From positions 3,906,001-3,970,000 of the forward strand of contig NZ_CP072014.1 in assembly GCF_017603825.1 (NCBI RefSeq): DNA of 64,000 bases. Reading direction: 5' to 3'. Below are positions 7,811-17,094 of the stretch, piece by piece; the stretch's first letter is position 1, and each line of letters starts with the position of its first letter. The stretch is from Arthrobacter crystallopoietes (GTDB lineage Bacteria; Actinomycetota; Actinomycetes; Actinomycetales; Micrococcaceae). Below the pieces are notes generated by a model that saw only the letters and a program-made list of their open reading frames with translations, was not told the DNA's origin and made no database searches. Position numbers and translations under genes: made by a program.

Positions 7811-9148
7811 GTGAGAAAGACTCCTATGGAACTGGCTGCCATGGCCAGCGCAGCCGTACCCGGACTGGCGCCTGCCGGCGTTTCCGGAGCTCCCGACGAT
7901 GCCGCGGACTTCACTTCCGCGGTAGTGATCGACGACGCCGGCAAGCAGTGGCGAGTCCGCTCTCCCCGCCATCCGGAAGCCAGCATGAGGCTCGAAACGG
8001 AGTTGCTGGTCCTTCGGTCCTTCTCCCCCGGTATCCGGGCCGAACTGCCGTTCCAGGTGCCCTCGGTGGCGGGCACCGTACAGCAAGGGGAACTGCGCAC
8101 GTTTGTCTACAACCACGTCCCCGGGGCTACGTTGGAGCTAGAGACGCTCGTCGCCGAGGGCGGCCGAGTGCCCACCGAAATCGGCCGGGCCATGGCCGGC
8201 ATCCATGACCTGCCGCAGGCCATGGTGGACCGCGCGGATTTGCCGAGCTACACCGCTGACGAGTTCCGTCAGCGCCGGCTGAATGAACTCGACCAGGCCG
8301 CCACGACGGGCAAGATCCCGCCGGCTTTGCTGCGGCGTTGGGAGCATGCGCTCGAGGATGTCACGCTCTGGAAGTTCAACCCGTCCGTGGTCCACGGTGA
8401 CCTGCACGAGGACAACCTCGTCATCTGGGATGGTGCCGTCAGCGCCGTCACCGGATGGACTGATCTACGGATCGGCGATCCAGCGGATGATTTTGCCTGG
8501 CTTATCGCCGTCCACGAACAGTCTTTTGCCGACGTCGTGCTGGAGTCGTACAACAAGTACCGCAAGGAGCCGGTGGATCCGCACCTCATGCGCCGTGCCG
8601 CGCTGGCCGCGGAATTCGCGTTGGCGCAGTGGCTGGTGCGCGGTGTCGCTGCCGAGGATGCCGCGATGATTGCCGAAGCTGAAGAGATGCTGCAGGAACT
8701 GGAGTCGGATATCCGCGAACACGGCGGCCAGGAGATCAGCAGCGAAAAGCTCCCCGTGCCCGTGGCACCGGCGGGTCCGCCGTCGGCGGCCCCCGAAACT
8801 GAGCGGCCCGCCGCCGGGCCCCGGATCAGCGAGCGCGTGACGGCGGAGCCGATAGTTCGCGCGGTCCCTTCGGATAAGCCAGCCGCTGGCCTTGGACCAG
8901 TCGACGATACGGATACCCGGCCGGACAATAAGGAAACCGACACGGACAAGGAGTCCGGCGATTCCGGCCTGCAACCGCCCAAGGAAGACGCGCCGACGGC
9001 GGACCAGCCGCATGCTTCGGCGGATGCGAAACCGAAGACTGCCGCAGAGAAGAACGACGGCGATGCCTCCGACACGGGGACCGCAGCCGCTGATGAATCA
9101 TTGATAACCACAGCGATCCCCGTCATTGAGCCCCGTTCAGGTTCCTAG
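7811..9148 (+). CDS. Phosphotransferase family protein (APH/choline-kinase-like fold) with long acidic tail
   Basis: 445 residues from GTG 7811 (MRKTPMELAAMA...); ATG 7826 is an alternative. The kinase fold occupies about 1-310. The Brenner-type motif VHGDLHEDNLVIW begins at about residue 194, and the metal-binding aspartate lies in IGDPADDFAWL at about 221. From about 330 to the end the chain is Pro/Ala/Asp/Glu-rich and probably disordered. The family phosphorylates small molecules such as macrolides or sugars, but the substrate cannot be read here. It stands alone on the plus strand between nudC and the convergent adnB, two bases from the adnB stop. Confidence 0.8.
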   Translation: MRKTPMELAAMASAAVPGLAPAGVSGAPDDAADFTSAVVIDDAGKQWRVRSPRHPEASMRLETELLVLRSFSPGIRAELPFQVPSVAGTVQQGELRTFVYNHVPGATLELETLVAEGGRVPTEIGRAMAGIHDLPQAMVDRADLPSYTADEFRQRRLNELDQAATTGKIPPALLRRWEHALEDVTLWKFNPSVVHGDLHEDNLVIWDGAVSAVTGWTDLRIGDPADDFAWLIAVHEQSFADVVLESYNKYRKEPVDPHLMRRAALAAEFALAQWLVRGVAAEDAAMIAEAEEMLQELESDIREHGGQEISSEKLPVPVAPAGPPSAAPETERPAAGPRISERVTAEPIVRAVPSDKPAAGLGPVDDTDTRPDNKETDTDKESGDSGLQPPKEDAPTADQPHASADAKPKTAAEKNDGDASDTGTAAADESLITTAIPVIEPRSGS

Positions 9149-9150
9149 CA

Positions 9151-12100
9151 TTAGGAGCCGGCGTATGCAGCGCGCACGATGGCCTCAAGTTCGGCTTCGC
9201 CAGCCAAATTGTGCGGCCGCACGGTCTTATCCGCCGCCACATAGTAGAACGCGGCCTTGACCTTCGCAGGGTCAATGCCCTGCAAACGGGCCCAGGCCAG
9301 CCGGTACACGGCGAGCTGCACGGCCCGTATAGCCAGCTTGTCGGGCGAGGGAGGCGAACCGGTCTTCCAGTCCACCAGGTCCCAGGTTCCGTCCTGGTCC
9401 CGGAAGACAGCGTCGATCCGGCCGCGCACCACAACCTCATCCACCCTGGTTTCGACGGGTACCTCGATGGCCGCCGGCGCCTTCTCTGCCCATTCGGAGG
9501 TCTTGAAAGTGGCCTTCATGGTCTCCAGGTCGTAGGCCTCGTCCACATAGGAGTCCGCAGGCGAGGACAAGTCGTCCAGATCCAGCATGCCGGCGGTGCC
9601 GAAATGCTCCTCCACCCAAGTGTGGAATGCGGTGCCCTTGCGCGCGGCCATGCCGGGCCTGCGCGGCACGGGCCGACGCAAGGACCGCGTGACTTCGGCA
9701 GGGTTGTCTTTCAGCTCCACGAGCATCGAGGCGGAGATGTGTGCCGGTAGTTCGATTTCGTTGGCTCCACGGGAGGCATTGTGCTCCTGGAGCAGCAACT
9801 CCGTTTCCCTGGCCCACGGCGCCCCCGGCTCCAGCTTCCGGTCCTCCGCAATGGCCTGCAGCACTGCCTGGCTGGCTGCCTCCATGGCAGCACGCCGGCC
9901 GGGACGGGCCGGTTCCGGTTCTCCTCCGCGGTATACCTGCGGACCTTGCAAGGGATCGTAGGGCCAGAAGGCCGTTTCGGTTTCTTCGCGGAACGGGTTG
10001 GTATCGCCAAGTTCCTCGTCGGAGATCCAGGTACCAACCTGCACTGTCGCCGGATCCTGCTGCGCCAGTGCAACCAATTCGGTCAGGAACACGGACGGGG
10101 CGGAGGGTTTGACCTTGCTGCCTGCCCAGCCCGAGGAGCTGCAGACAAGCAGGTGCTTGGCTCGGGTGTACGCCACGTAGGCCAGCCGCCGCTCCTCCTG
10201 CTCGTTGTGGGCCTGGACCTCACCTTTGTAGACTTCTTCGGCGGTGAACCAAGATAACTGGTCCGGCTGCTCAGTGTCCCACTGCGGCAGGTCCGCCCCA
10301 TCGCCACGCAGGGGCCAGGGCAAGGCCTCGTTTCCACTGCTCCAGCGGTTATCGGATCCGCTGGGAAAAGCGCCGTCGTTGAGCCCGGGGACAAACACAG
10401 CGTCCCACTCCAGTCCCTTGGAAGCGTGGACGGTCAGCAATTGCACGGCGTCCTTGCTTACGTCGACCTGGACGACATCCAGCCCGCCTTCCTCTGCCGC
10501 GGCGGCTTCGAGCCAGGCCAGGAAAGCCAACAGGTCAACTCGCTGAGCAGTCTGCATGAAAGTCGCGGCCGCATCATGGAAGGCATCCAGATGCCGCCGT
10601 GCCTGGTGGATGGTAACGCCGGGTTTGGAAGCCACTTCGATATCGAGCAGCATGGCCCGTTCGACTTCGCCCAGCAGCAGGGGAAGTTCGTCCCCCACGA
10701 ATGTCCGCAACTGCCGGACCTCCGCCGACAGCCGCTCCAGTCGGGCCAGCGCCTCGGGAGTCAGCGAGCGTCCGTTGCGAGACGTCCAGCCGGGTTTGGG
10801 CAACCGGTCCAGGGCCTCCACCAGGGAGGCCGCCTCGGCCAGATCCTGCTGGACGACCTGAGGGGATGCCTGTTCGTCGGCATCCAAATCCACCGTCTGC
10901 CTGTCCTCGGCCGCCCGGCGCCGCTGCGACTCCAGAAAGCGGGACCAATCGGCAAACGCCATCAGGTCCGCGGGCCCTATGCGCCAGCGGGCACCAGCCA
11001 GCAGGCGCATCAGGGAGTCGGAACGGCCGGGATCGGCCAGGACGCGGAGCGTGGCGACGAGGTCGATTATCTCCGGTTGGCTCAGCAGCCCGGCCAGTCC
11101 GACGATCTCATAGGGAATGCCCTTGTCCGCGAGTGCTTTCGCGACACCGGCGATCTGCGCGCGCCGGCGGCACAACACGGCCGTAGTGACAGGTTCAGCC
11201 CTGCCGGTTTCCGGATCGCGCTCGAATACGGTCCGGCGCGCCCTTGCCACGCCGGCAGCCACTTGTTCCGCTTCCTCGGACTCGCTGCGGTAGCGGGAGA
11301 GGACAACAGTGCCCTCGACGGCGTTCGGACGCGGCTTGAGTGCAGGCACCTCGAGCCGGCCCGGCTTCGGCCGGTTCGGGTCTACCCTGTTCAGCGGCGA
11401 CGAAATCGTGTTGGCCATGGCGAGCACGTTGACGGCATTGCGCCAGGCCACGGTCAGGAAGCTGGCGGGAGCGACGCTGTGCTGACCTTCCTCATCGACG
11501 AGCGGGAAATGCTGGCGGAAGGCGAAAAGCTGTCCGGCCGAGGCTCCCCGGAACCCATAAATGGACTGGTTCGGGTCCCCTACTGCGGTAACGGGATGGC
11601 CGTCGCCGAAAAGTTTGGAGAACAGCACCATTTGCGCATGCGAGGTGTCTTGGAATTCATCCAGCAGCACCACTTTGTACCGCAGACGTTCCAGTTCGCG
11701 GGCCTGCGGTACGTCCTTAGCGATCGCTGCCGCGAGTGAAACGAGATCGCCGTAGTCCAGCACTCCGCGCTCACGCTTGGCCCTGCCGTATTGGGCGGCG
11801 AGTTCGGCAACAGTGATCCTGGTCCGCAAGCGGTTCAACAGAGACACGACGGCGGCTTTTGGCTGCCGTGTGCTGCCGTCGACGTAGGGCAGCGAACTGA
11901 TCCTCTCAACGTCGTCCCGCAGGAAGCCGATGGCCTCCTGCGGCGTTGCCAAATGCTCCGAGCACTCCGAGGCAAACTGCATGACGGCCTTGACCAGAGT
12001 GGACTTGGCCGCCGTCAGATGTCCGATATCCCCGTCATAAGCCTCCACCACCTGGCTGGCAAGCTGCCACGACTGCGCGCTGCCCAACAGCACCACGTCA

Positions 12101-12513
12101 CGTTCGATGCCAAGCCGGAGCCCGTAGTCGGAAACCAGGCCGTTGGCGTACGAGTGGTAGGTCGATACCTTGGGCTCCAGCAGTCCGGCCGCGTCATCCG
12201 CGCCTTCCGGCAGCAGGCCGTGGCGGGCGAGCTTGTTGAGCTGGACGCGGATCCTCGCCGCCAACTCGCCAGCCGCCTTCCGAGTGAAAGTCACACCAAG
12301 GATCTCCTCCGGCCGGACCATCCCGTTGGCTACCAGCCACACCACGCGGTCCGCCATCGTGGCCGTTTTGCCCGAGCCCGCGCCGGCAATGATGAGCAGC
12401 GGCTGCAGCGGCGAGCTGATGATGTCCGCTTGCTCGGGGGTGGGCAGATGCTGGCCCAGCATCCGGGCAAGTTCATCCGGGGCGTAGGTTGTGAGGACCT
12501 GTCCGACGCTCAC
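9151..12513 (-). CDS. adnB: AdnB-like helicase-nuclease subunit
   Basis: 1120-residue UvrD-type helicase fused to a C-terminal RecB-like nuclease, the leading motor of a double-strand-break resection machine. Walker A is IIAGAGSGKTATMADR, Walker B is VVLLDEFQDTSHAQ, and GDPNQSIYGFRGAS and LLTVHASKGLEWDAVFVPG follow. The nuclease has GRIDAVFRDQDG, WDLVDWKTGSPPS and AVQLAVYRLAW at about 1020-1080. The GTG start at 12513 overlaps the adnA stop (GTGA). Order and sizes match mycobacterial AdnA-AdnB. The AdnB name rests on this synteny and on the canonical motor motifs. Confidence 0.9.
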   Translation of the reverse strand: MSVGQVLTTYAPDELARMLGQHLPTPEQADIISSPLQPLLIIAGAGSGKTATMADRVVWLVANGMVRPEEILGVTFTRKAAGELAARIRVQLNKLARHGLLPEGADDAAGLLEPKVSTYHSYANGLVSDYGLRLGIERDVVLLGSAQSWQLASQVVEAYDGDIGHLTAAKSTLVKAVMQFASECSEHLATPQEAIGFLRDDVERISSLPYVDGSTRQPKAAVVSLLNRLRTRITVAELAAQYGRAKRERGVLDYGDLVSLAAAIAKDVPQARELERLRYKVVLLDEFQDTSHAQMVLFSKLFGDGHPVTAVGDPNQSIYGFRGASAGQLFAFRQHFPLVDEEGQHSVAPASFLTVAWRNAVNVLAMANTISSPLNRVDPNRPKPGRLEVPALKPRPNAVEGTVVLSRYRSESEEAEQVAAGVARARRTVFERDPETGRAEPVTTAVLCRRRAQIAGVAKALADKGIPYEIVGLAGLLSQPEIIDLVATLRVLADPGRSDSLMRLLAGARWRIGPADLMAFADWSRFLESQRRRAAEDRQTVDLDADEQASPQVVQQDLAEAASLVEALDRLPKPGWTSRNGRSLTPEALARLERLSAEVRQLRTFVGDELPLLLGEVERAMLLDIEVASKPGVTIHQARRHLDAFHDAAATFMQTAQRVDLLAFLAWLEAAAAEEGGLDVVQVDVSKDAVQLLTVHASKGLEWDAVFVPGLNDGAFPSGSDNRWSSGNEALPWPLRGDGADLPQWDTEQPDQLSWFTAEEVYKGEVQAHNEQEERRLAYVAYTRAKHLLVCSSSGWAGSKVKPSAPSVFLTELVALAQQDPATVQVGTWISDEELGDTNPFREETETAFWPYDPLQGPQVYRGGEPEPARPGRRAAMEAASQAVLQAIAEDRKLEPGAPWARETELLLQEHNASRGANEIELPAHISASMLVELKDNPAEVTRSLRRPVPRRPGMAARKGTAFHTWVEEHFGTAGMLDLDDLSSPADSYVDEAYDLETMKATFKTSEWAEKAPAAIEVPVETRVDEVVVRGRIDAVFRDQDGTWDLVDWKTGSPPSPDKLAIRAVQLAVYRLAWARLQGIDPAKVKAAFYYVAADKTVRPHNLAGEAELEAIVRAAYAGS

Positions 12514-15500
12514 TCGGTTACCTGCTTTCCTTCGGCGCACAGCGGGCAGAGTTCGGGGACACGGCACCCGTGCGAACCACCGCGCACTTTCTGCGGATCG
12601 TGGCGGGCTTCAAACTGATTAGCGGACATCAGTCCGGCCGCCTCATGAATCATCGGAGTAGCCCAGTCTTCGGCGGTGTCCAGTCCGCCCTGGTGCTGGA
12701 CCTTGACGTTCTTCAACTCCTTGCCGAGCTGGACCAACGCGGCTCCGCCGGGCTGGCGGCCGACGTTCGGTTCCCGGTTTCCGGCCTCGTCAAAGGCACC
12801 GGCCTTGACCGCGGCCTGATAACTGCCCAGCTGCGGATGCCGGTCCAGATCCGCCGCGCTCGGCGCCGATTTGCCGGTCTTCAGGTCTATGATCACGAGC
12901 CTGCCTTCGCGGTCCACTTCCAGCCGGTCCACCTGTCCCCTCAGCCTGGCGATGCGTTCAGGGCCTTCGATATCAACCGAAAAGTCCCGCTCAACGCCCA
13001 GAAGACTACGTCCCTCTGCCCGCATGTGGAGTACGTACTGGGCCAGCCGCCGCACCATGCCCTCTGCCCGCTGGAAGTCCAGGCGGCCTTCCCAGTTTTC
13101 TTTCATGCCCAACGCCGGCCACCGCCGGGTGAGCTCCTGGACGTATTCATTTCCGGTCGCATCCGGCATGTCCTGGGCGATGGCGTGGACCAGGTTGCCC
13201 AGACTTCGGGCAAAGTCTGTGGCGGCCTCGCCACCGGCCGCCTGAACAAACCAGTCCATCGGCGAGGCATGGACCGCTTCCACCCGGGACGGCGACACCG
13301 GCACCGGCTGGTCCGGGGGCACGATCGGTGCATCGGTAGTCAGGGGCAGCAGCCCCCACCATTGGGATGGATGCGCCCCCGGTACGGGAACAGGGCTTGA
13401 GGCCAGCATGGCGAGCCCCGCCGCTGCCTGGGCAGCGCGTTCTGGTTCCTTGGCTCCTTGCTGCGCCCACTGCCGCAATTCGGCGGCCAGGGCGCGTACC
13501 GTCCGCGGCCGCATGACCGTAGTCACCGGCCGCGCCACTTCCTCGTCCAGCCACGGATCCACCACATCGAGGAACCCGGAAGGCTGGGCGTCCTCCGATT
13601 GCACGGCAATGCAGATCAGCCTGCGCTCAGCACGCGAGATAGCCGTTGAAAAGCTTCGGAGCTCGTCGTACCGCGTCTCCCGAAGCCTGGATACGACGTC
13701 GATTTGTCCCGCCTGCTCGATGCCGTGCTCAAGGACATCCACGAACTGCGTACTGCCCAGCAGCTCTCCACGCAATCGGGTGTTGGGCCAGATACCCTCC
13801 TGGACACCTGCGACGATGACCATCGGCCAACCACGTCCTGCTGCGCTGGCCGGAGTCATCAGTTCCACTGCATCACGCAACTGCGCGCGGGGAGCAAGGT
13901 TATCCATCGGCAGTTCCTGGTTCAACAGATAGTCAAGGAACTGGGCGGGGCTGGAGCCTGGCAACTGGTCAACATACCGCTCCGCTGTTTGGAACAGGGC
14001 CATGAGAGCATCCAGATCCCGGTCCGCCCGGACACCCGCCGGACCGCCCTGGAGCGCTTGCGCCGACCACCTGTCGGCAAGGCCCGCGGCGGACCATAAG
14101 GCCCACAGCACAGTCTCCGCATTGGCGCCCGGCTCCTGTGCCGCCTGCATACCGGAACTAAGCATCGCCGCGATCCGCTTGGCCGGCCCTGCTTCGCGGC
14201 CCAGAGTCTGGAGGGTCGCCGGGTTCCGCAGCGCCTCCACCAGCAGCGCATCGCTGGATCGGCCGCCCCCGCCTAGCCGTTCTTCACGGCGCAGTGACTG
14301 CCGGAGCCTGCGCAGGTCAATGGCGGTCGCCCCGCCTATCCGCGACGTTAACAGTTGGACTGCCGTTTCTGCGTCCAGCCGGTCCGGCTCCAACACCATG
14401 CCCAAGGCGTCCAGCAGCGGCCGAACGGCGGCTTCGTCGCGGACCGCCGTTTCCGCCACCGGGATCTTCACGGCGATCCCCTGCCCGGAGAGGTAACGTG
14501 CCAGTTGCGAAAGCTGGCCGCCAGTACGGACGATAACTGCCATGTCGCTGAGCTTGATGCCATCAAAGAGCCGGGCTTCAAGAATGCGCTGGGCAACGTA
14601 GCGCTGCTCGTGGACCGGTGAATCAACCAGATGGGAACTGGCCTCCGGAGCCAGCACTGAATGCGCCGGCTCCGTCTGCCATCCGTCAGGCTCCGGAAAT
14701 GTCAGTTCGCGTGCCTGTTGCGCTCCGGCGACCAAGGAAATCCGCGAGGCAACCCGTTGCCAAGCTGCTGAAACAGTTGGCCCCATGCGGTGGGAATCGG
14801 TCAAGGCCATGGTCCGAAACGGTCCGCCGCCGGATGCCAGCAGCTCGGACAGGCGCGCCAGCAGATCCGGCCGCGCGCCACGGAAGCCCTGCACAACGGT
14901 GTCCGGGGAGGCCGTGACAATAGTGTCCTTACCCTCTGCGAGGACTGCCAGCAATTCGTAGACAGCAGGATTGGCCTCCTGCAGGTCATCGACCAGAATC
15001 AGTCCGAGCCGCTGCCGTTCGCGGTTCAGGAAGTCTTCATCGTCCATGAGCAGTTGCCGCGCCGCTGTGATGATACCGGCCGGGTCGAAGGCTTCCGGCA
15101 TGCGCAGATCAATCAGGTCACGGTACTCCCGGAACAGCCGCGCCGCCGACTGCCAGTCTTCACGCCCGTTGGCGGCCCCCATCGCCTCCAACTGTTCGGC
15201 GGTGCTCCCGTATTCAATGACGCGGTCGAATAGCTGCCGGATCTCGTGCCGGAATCCTCGGGTTCCGAGCGCTTCATCAAGATCGCTGGGCCACCTGACG
15301 GCACCGCTGTGCCCGATACGGTGTCCCTGCAACAGTTCGGCAATGATCTGATCCTGCTCCGGGCCGGACATCAGACGCGGGGCCCGTTCCAGCAGCGGCA
15401 GCCGGCCTTCGGCCCGGGCTCGCCGGATCAGGTCGAAGGCGTAGGCAGCCCAGGTCCGTGCCGGCGTTGTACTGAGGCTTCGGTTCAACCGAGCCGTGAG

Positions 15501-15773
15501 CTGGTCCCGCAGACGTGCAGCTGCCAGACGCGACGGAGCCAGCATCAATATCTGTGCAGGGTCCAGTCCGGTTTGTTCGACCCGGTGGACAGCGTGTTCG
15601 ATCAGCACCGTGGATTTACCGGTCCCCGGGGCTCCATAAACGAGCACCGGCCCACAGCCCTCGGGCAGCGAGATAACGGCATCCTGCTCCGGGCGTTTGG
15701 TCGGCTGCTCCGCCCGGGATCGGTTCGGCCGCACCAGTTTGAGTTCCGGTGCTTGCTGCATTGGTTTGATCAC
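12510..15773 (-). CDS. adnA: AdnA-like helicase-nuclease subunit
   Basis: 1087-residue partner of AdnB. Walker A is VYGAPGTGKSTVL. The Walker B region reads LILVDDLQEANPAV, so it departs from the usual DEFQDT. The C-terminal PD-(D/E)XK nuclease has GQVDRLEVDREG, LVIIDLKTGKSA and QLGSYQAAVKAG at about 955-1010. The end carries CRVPELCPLC, consistent with part of an iron-sulfur staple as in AddB-like nucleases. Its GTG start overlaps the stop of the upstream ATL gene, and its stop overlaps the adnB start. These overlaps predict equimolar, co-translated subunits. Confidence 0.9.
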   Translation of the reverse strand: MIKPMQQAPELKLVRPNRSRAEQPTKRPEQDAVISLPEGCGPVLVYGAPGTGKSTVLIEHAVHRVEQTGLDPAQILMLAPSRLAAARLRDQLTARLNRSLSTTPARTWAAYAFDLIRRARAEGRLPLLERAPRLMSGPEQDQIIAELLQGHRIGHSGAVRWPSDLDEALGTRGFRHEIRQLFDRVIEYGSTAEQLEAMGAANGREDWQSAARLFREYRDLIDLRMPEAFDPAGIITAARQLLMDDEDFLNRERQRLGLILVDDLQEANPAVYELLAVLAEGKDTIVTASPDTVVQGFRGARPDLLARLSELLASGGGPFRTMALTDSHRMGPTVSAAWQRVASRISLVAGAQQARELTFPEPDGWQTEPAHSVLAPEASSHLVDSPVHEQRYVAQRILEARLFDGIKLSDMAVIVRTGGQLSQLARYLSGQGIAVKIPVAETAVRDEAAVRPLLDALGMVLEPDRLDAETAVQLLTSRIGGATAIDLRRLRQSLRREERLGGGGRSSDALLVEALRNPATLQTLGREAGPAKRIAAMLSSGMQAAQEPGANAETVLWALWSAAGLADRWSAQALQGGPAGVRADRDLDALMALFQTAERYVDQLPGSSPAQFLDYLLNQELPMDNLAPRAQLRDAVELMTPASAAGRGWPMVIVAGVQEGIWPNTRLRGELLGSTQFVDVLEHGIEQAGQIDVVSRLRETRYDELRSFSTAISRAERRLICIAVQSEDAQPSGFLDVVDPWLDEEVARPVTTVMRPRTVRALAAELRQWAQQGAKEPERAAQAAAGLAMLASSPVPVPGAHPSQWWGLLPLTTDAPIVPPDQPVPVSPSRVEAVHASPMDWFVQAAGGEAATDFARSLGNLVHAIAQDMPDATGNEYVQELTRRWPALGMKENWEGRLDFQRAEGMVRRLAQYVLHMRAEGRSLLGVERDFSVDIEGPERIARLRGQVDRLEVDREGRLVIIDLKTGKSAPSAADLDRHPQLGSYQAAVKAGAFDEAGNREPNVGRQPGGAALVQLGKELKNVKVQHQGGLDTAEDWATPMIHEAAGLMSANQFEARHDPQKVRGGSHGCRVPELCPLCAEGKQVTE

Positions 15774-16147
15774 GGCTCCATTCCATCAGCCGGCAGTGAC
15801 ATTTTTAGGCGGATCTCTTCAATGCGATCAAAGTCATCGTCATCCGGAAACCACCGGGCCGACTGCATCTTGACCTTCGGCTCGCTTCCGGCCTCCCGGA
15901 TCATAAGCGGTGTGAGCTCCCGTTGATAGCGCCGCACCGCGCGGTCCATCAGCTCGTTGGGCAGCGTTCCGTCCGCTCGGATAACCCGCCACCATGCCAC
16001 CGCCCCGCCGTGGAGCGACATCACGCGACCGACTTGGCGGGCACCACCGGAGCCGAGCAGCTCCGCTATGTCCCCATAGGAGAGGACTCGACCGGCCGGT
16101 ATGAGTGCCGCCACTTCGAGAACGGCATCAACAAACTCCCGGCGCAT
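15770..16147 (-). CDS. Alkyltransferase-like protein (MGMT DNA-binding domain)
   Basis: 125-residue protein with the MGMT C-terminal fold (about 1-90): a helix-turn-helix with GRVLSYGDIAELLGSGGARQ, followed by AWWRVIRADGTLP. Where true O6-alkylguanine transferases have PCHR with the acceptor cysteine, this protein has WWRV. It therefore cannot take an alkyl group onto cysteine and is better seen as an ATL-type lesion sensor. ATG 16147 (MRREFVDAV) is chosen because sequence further upstream does not resemble the family. Its stop overlaps the adnA start, linking damage recognition to the AdnAB genes. Confidence 0.88.
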   Translation of the reverse strand: MRREFVDAVLEVAALIPAGRVLSYGDIAELLGSGGARQVGRVMSLHGGAVAWWRVIRADGTLPNELMDRAVRRYQRELTPLMIREAGSEPKVKMQSARWFPDDDDFDRIEEIRLKMSLPADGMEP

Positions 16148-16239
16148 GCGATCTACTCTAAATGGCAGCGGATGTGTTTTTATCCACAGGCGGCGGGCCC
16201 GCCCCGGAAATGTCGGTGCCGGCAGGTAGCGTTGCCGGC

Positions 16240-16968
16240 ATGAGCAGCTGGCATGAACTTCCCCGGGCAGCATTCGACGTCGAAACGACAGGGCGGGATC
16301 CGCACGAAGCACGCATCGTCACCGCATCCATTGTCCTTGTCAACGGCCTGGGGCAGCCACTGCAACAGCTGGAATGGCTGGTCAACCCCGGTATTTCCAT
16401 CCCTGCCGAAGCCTCTGCCATTCACGGCATTACCAACGACAAAGCCACTAGTGAGGGAATGGATGCCGCCCAGGCTGCAGCCGAAATCGCCCAGACAATC
16501 GGCAGCTATTTCGACGCCGGCATCCCGGTCATGGCGTTCAACGCACCTTACGACTTCACGGTTCTGGCCGAGGAATGCGGACGCTACGGCATCGACATGA
16601 CGGAGCCCAGACCCGTTATCGATCCCTTTGTTCTGGACAAGCAGATGGACCGGTACCGGCGTGGCAAGCGGACCTTGGTAGCACTGAGCGAGTTTTACCA
16701 AGTCCCGCTGGAGAACGCGCACACTTCCGCCGCGGACGCGCTGGCTACCATCGGTGTTGCCGATGCATTGGCCAGGAGATACCCAGAGCTTCAGGTCGAT
16801 CCCTCTGAACTCCACGCATCGCAAGTTGAATGGTGCGCCAAACAGGCGACGAATTTCCAGGCGTGGTTGCGGCGGACCAAACCGGACGCAGTGGTCGATG
16901 GCGTGTGGCCGTTGCGGGAAGGCGTTGTGCATGCGCGGCCCACAGCGACGGCAGGGCAGTCAATTTAG
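16240..16968 (+). CDS. DnaQ-like 3'-5' exonuclease (DEDDh)
   Basis: 242-residue protein with one exonuclease domain of the DNA polymerase III epsilon type. Exo I is AFDVETTGRDP (D, E), Exo II lies at PVMAFNAPYDFTVLAEE, and Exo III is AHTSAADALATIG with the DEDDh histidine. No polymerase or helicase domain is attached, so it acts either as a stand-alone proofreading or repair nuclease or on RNA. ATG 16240 gives the usual MSSWHELPRAAFD beginning; ATG 16210 is possible. It diverges from the ATL gene across 92 bases, which suggests shared control with the repair block. Confidence 0.88.
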   Translation: MSSWHELPRAAFDVETTGRDPHEARIVTASIVLVNGLGQPLQQLEWLVNPGISIPAEASAIHGITNDKATSEGMDAAQAAAEIAQTIGSYFDAGIPVMAFNAPYDFTVLAEECGRYGIDMTEPRPVIDPFVLDKQMDRYRRGKRTLVALSEFYQVPLENAHTSAADALATIGVADALARRYPELQVDPSELHASQVEWCAKQATNFQAWLRRTKPDAVVDGVWPLREGVVHARPTATAGQSI

Positions 16969-17094
16969 GGTCTGAATATTACGAATCTTTGCCCGGGTTC
17001 GGGAGCGCGCCCAGTCCTGTCATAATTTAAGCTGTTCGCTGCCCGTGCTGGCCGCCGCAGACCAGGACCCGTCCCCAATCAGCCGAGGATTCAT

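Noticed and set aside
7811..9148. Antibiotic-resistance phosphotransferase
   Set aside because: The fold fits the APH superfamily, but context is core chromosome and no specific resistance-family signature could be identified.
10426..11739. 437-codon plus-strand open frame opposite adnB
   Set aside because: Shadow of the helicase in a GC-rich genome; no family features.
16969..17094. SAM or methionine riboswitch before metN
   Set aside because: None of the conserved S-box or SAM-II/SAM-IV blocks could be found by eye in this 126-base leader.
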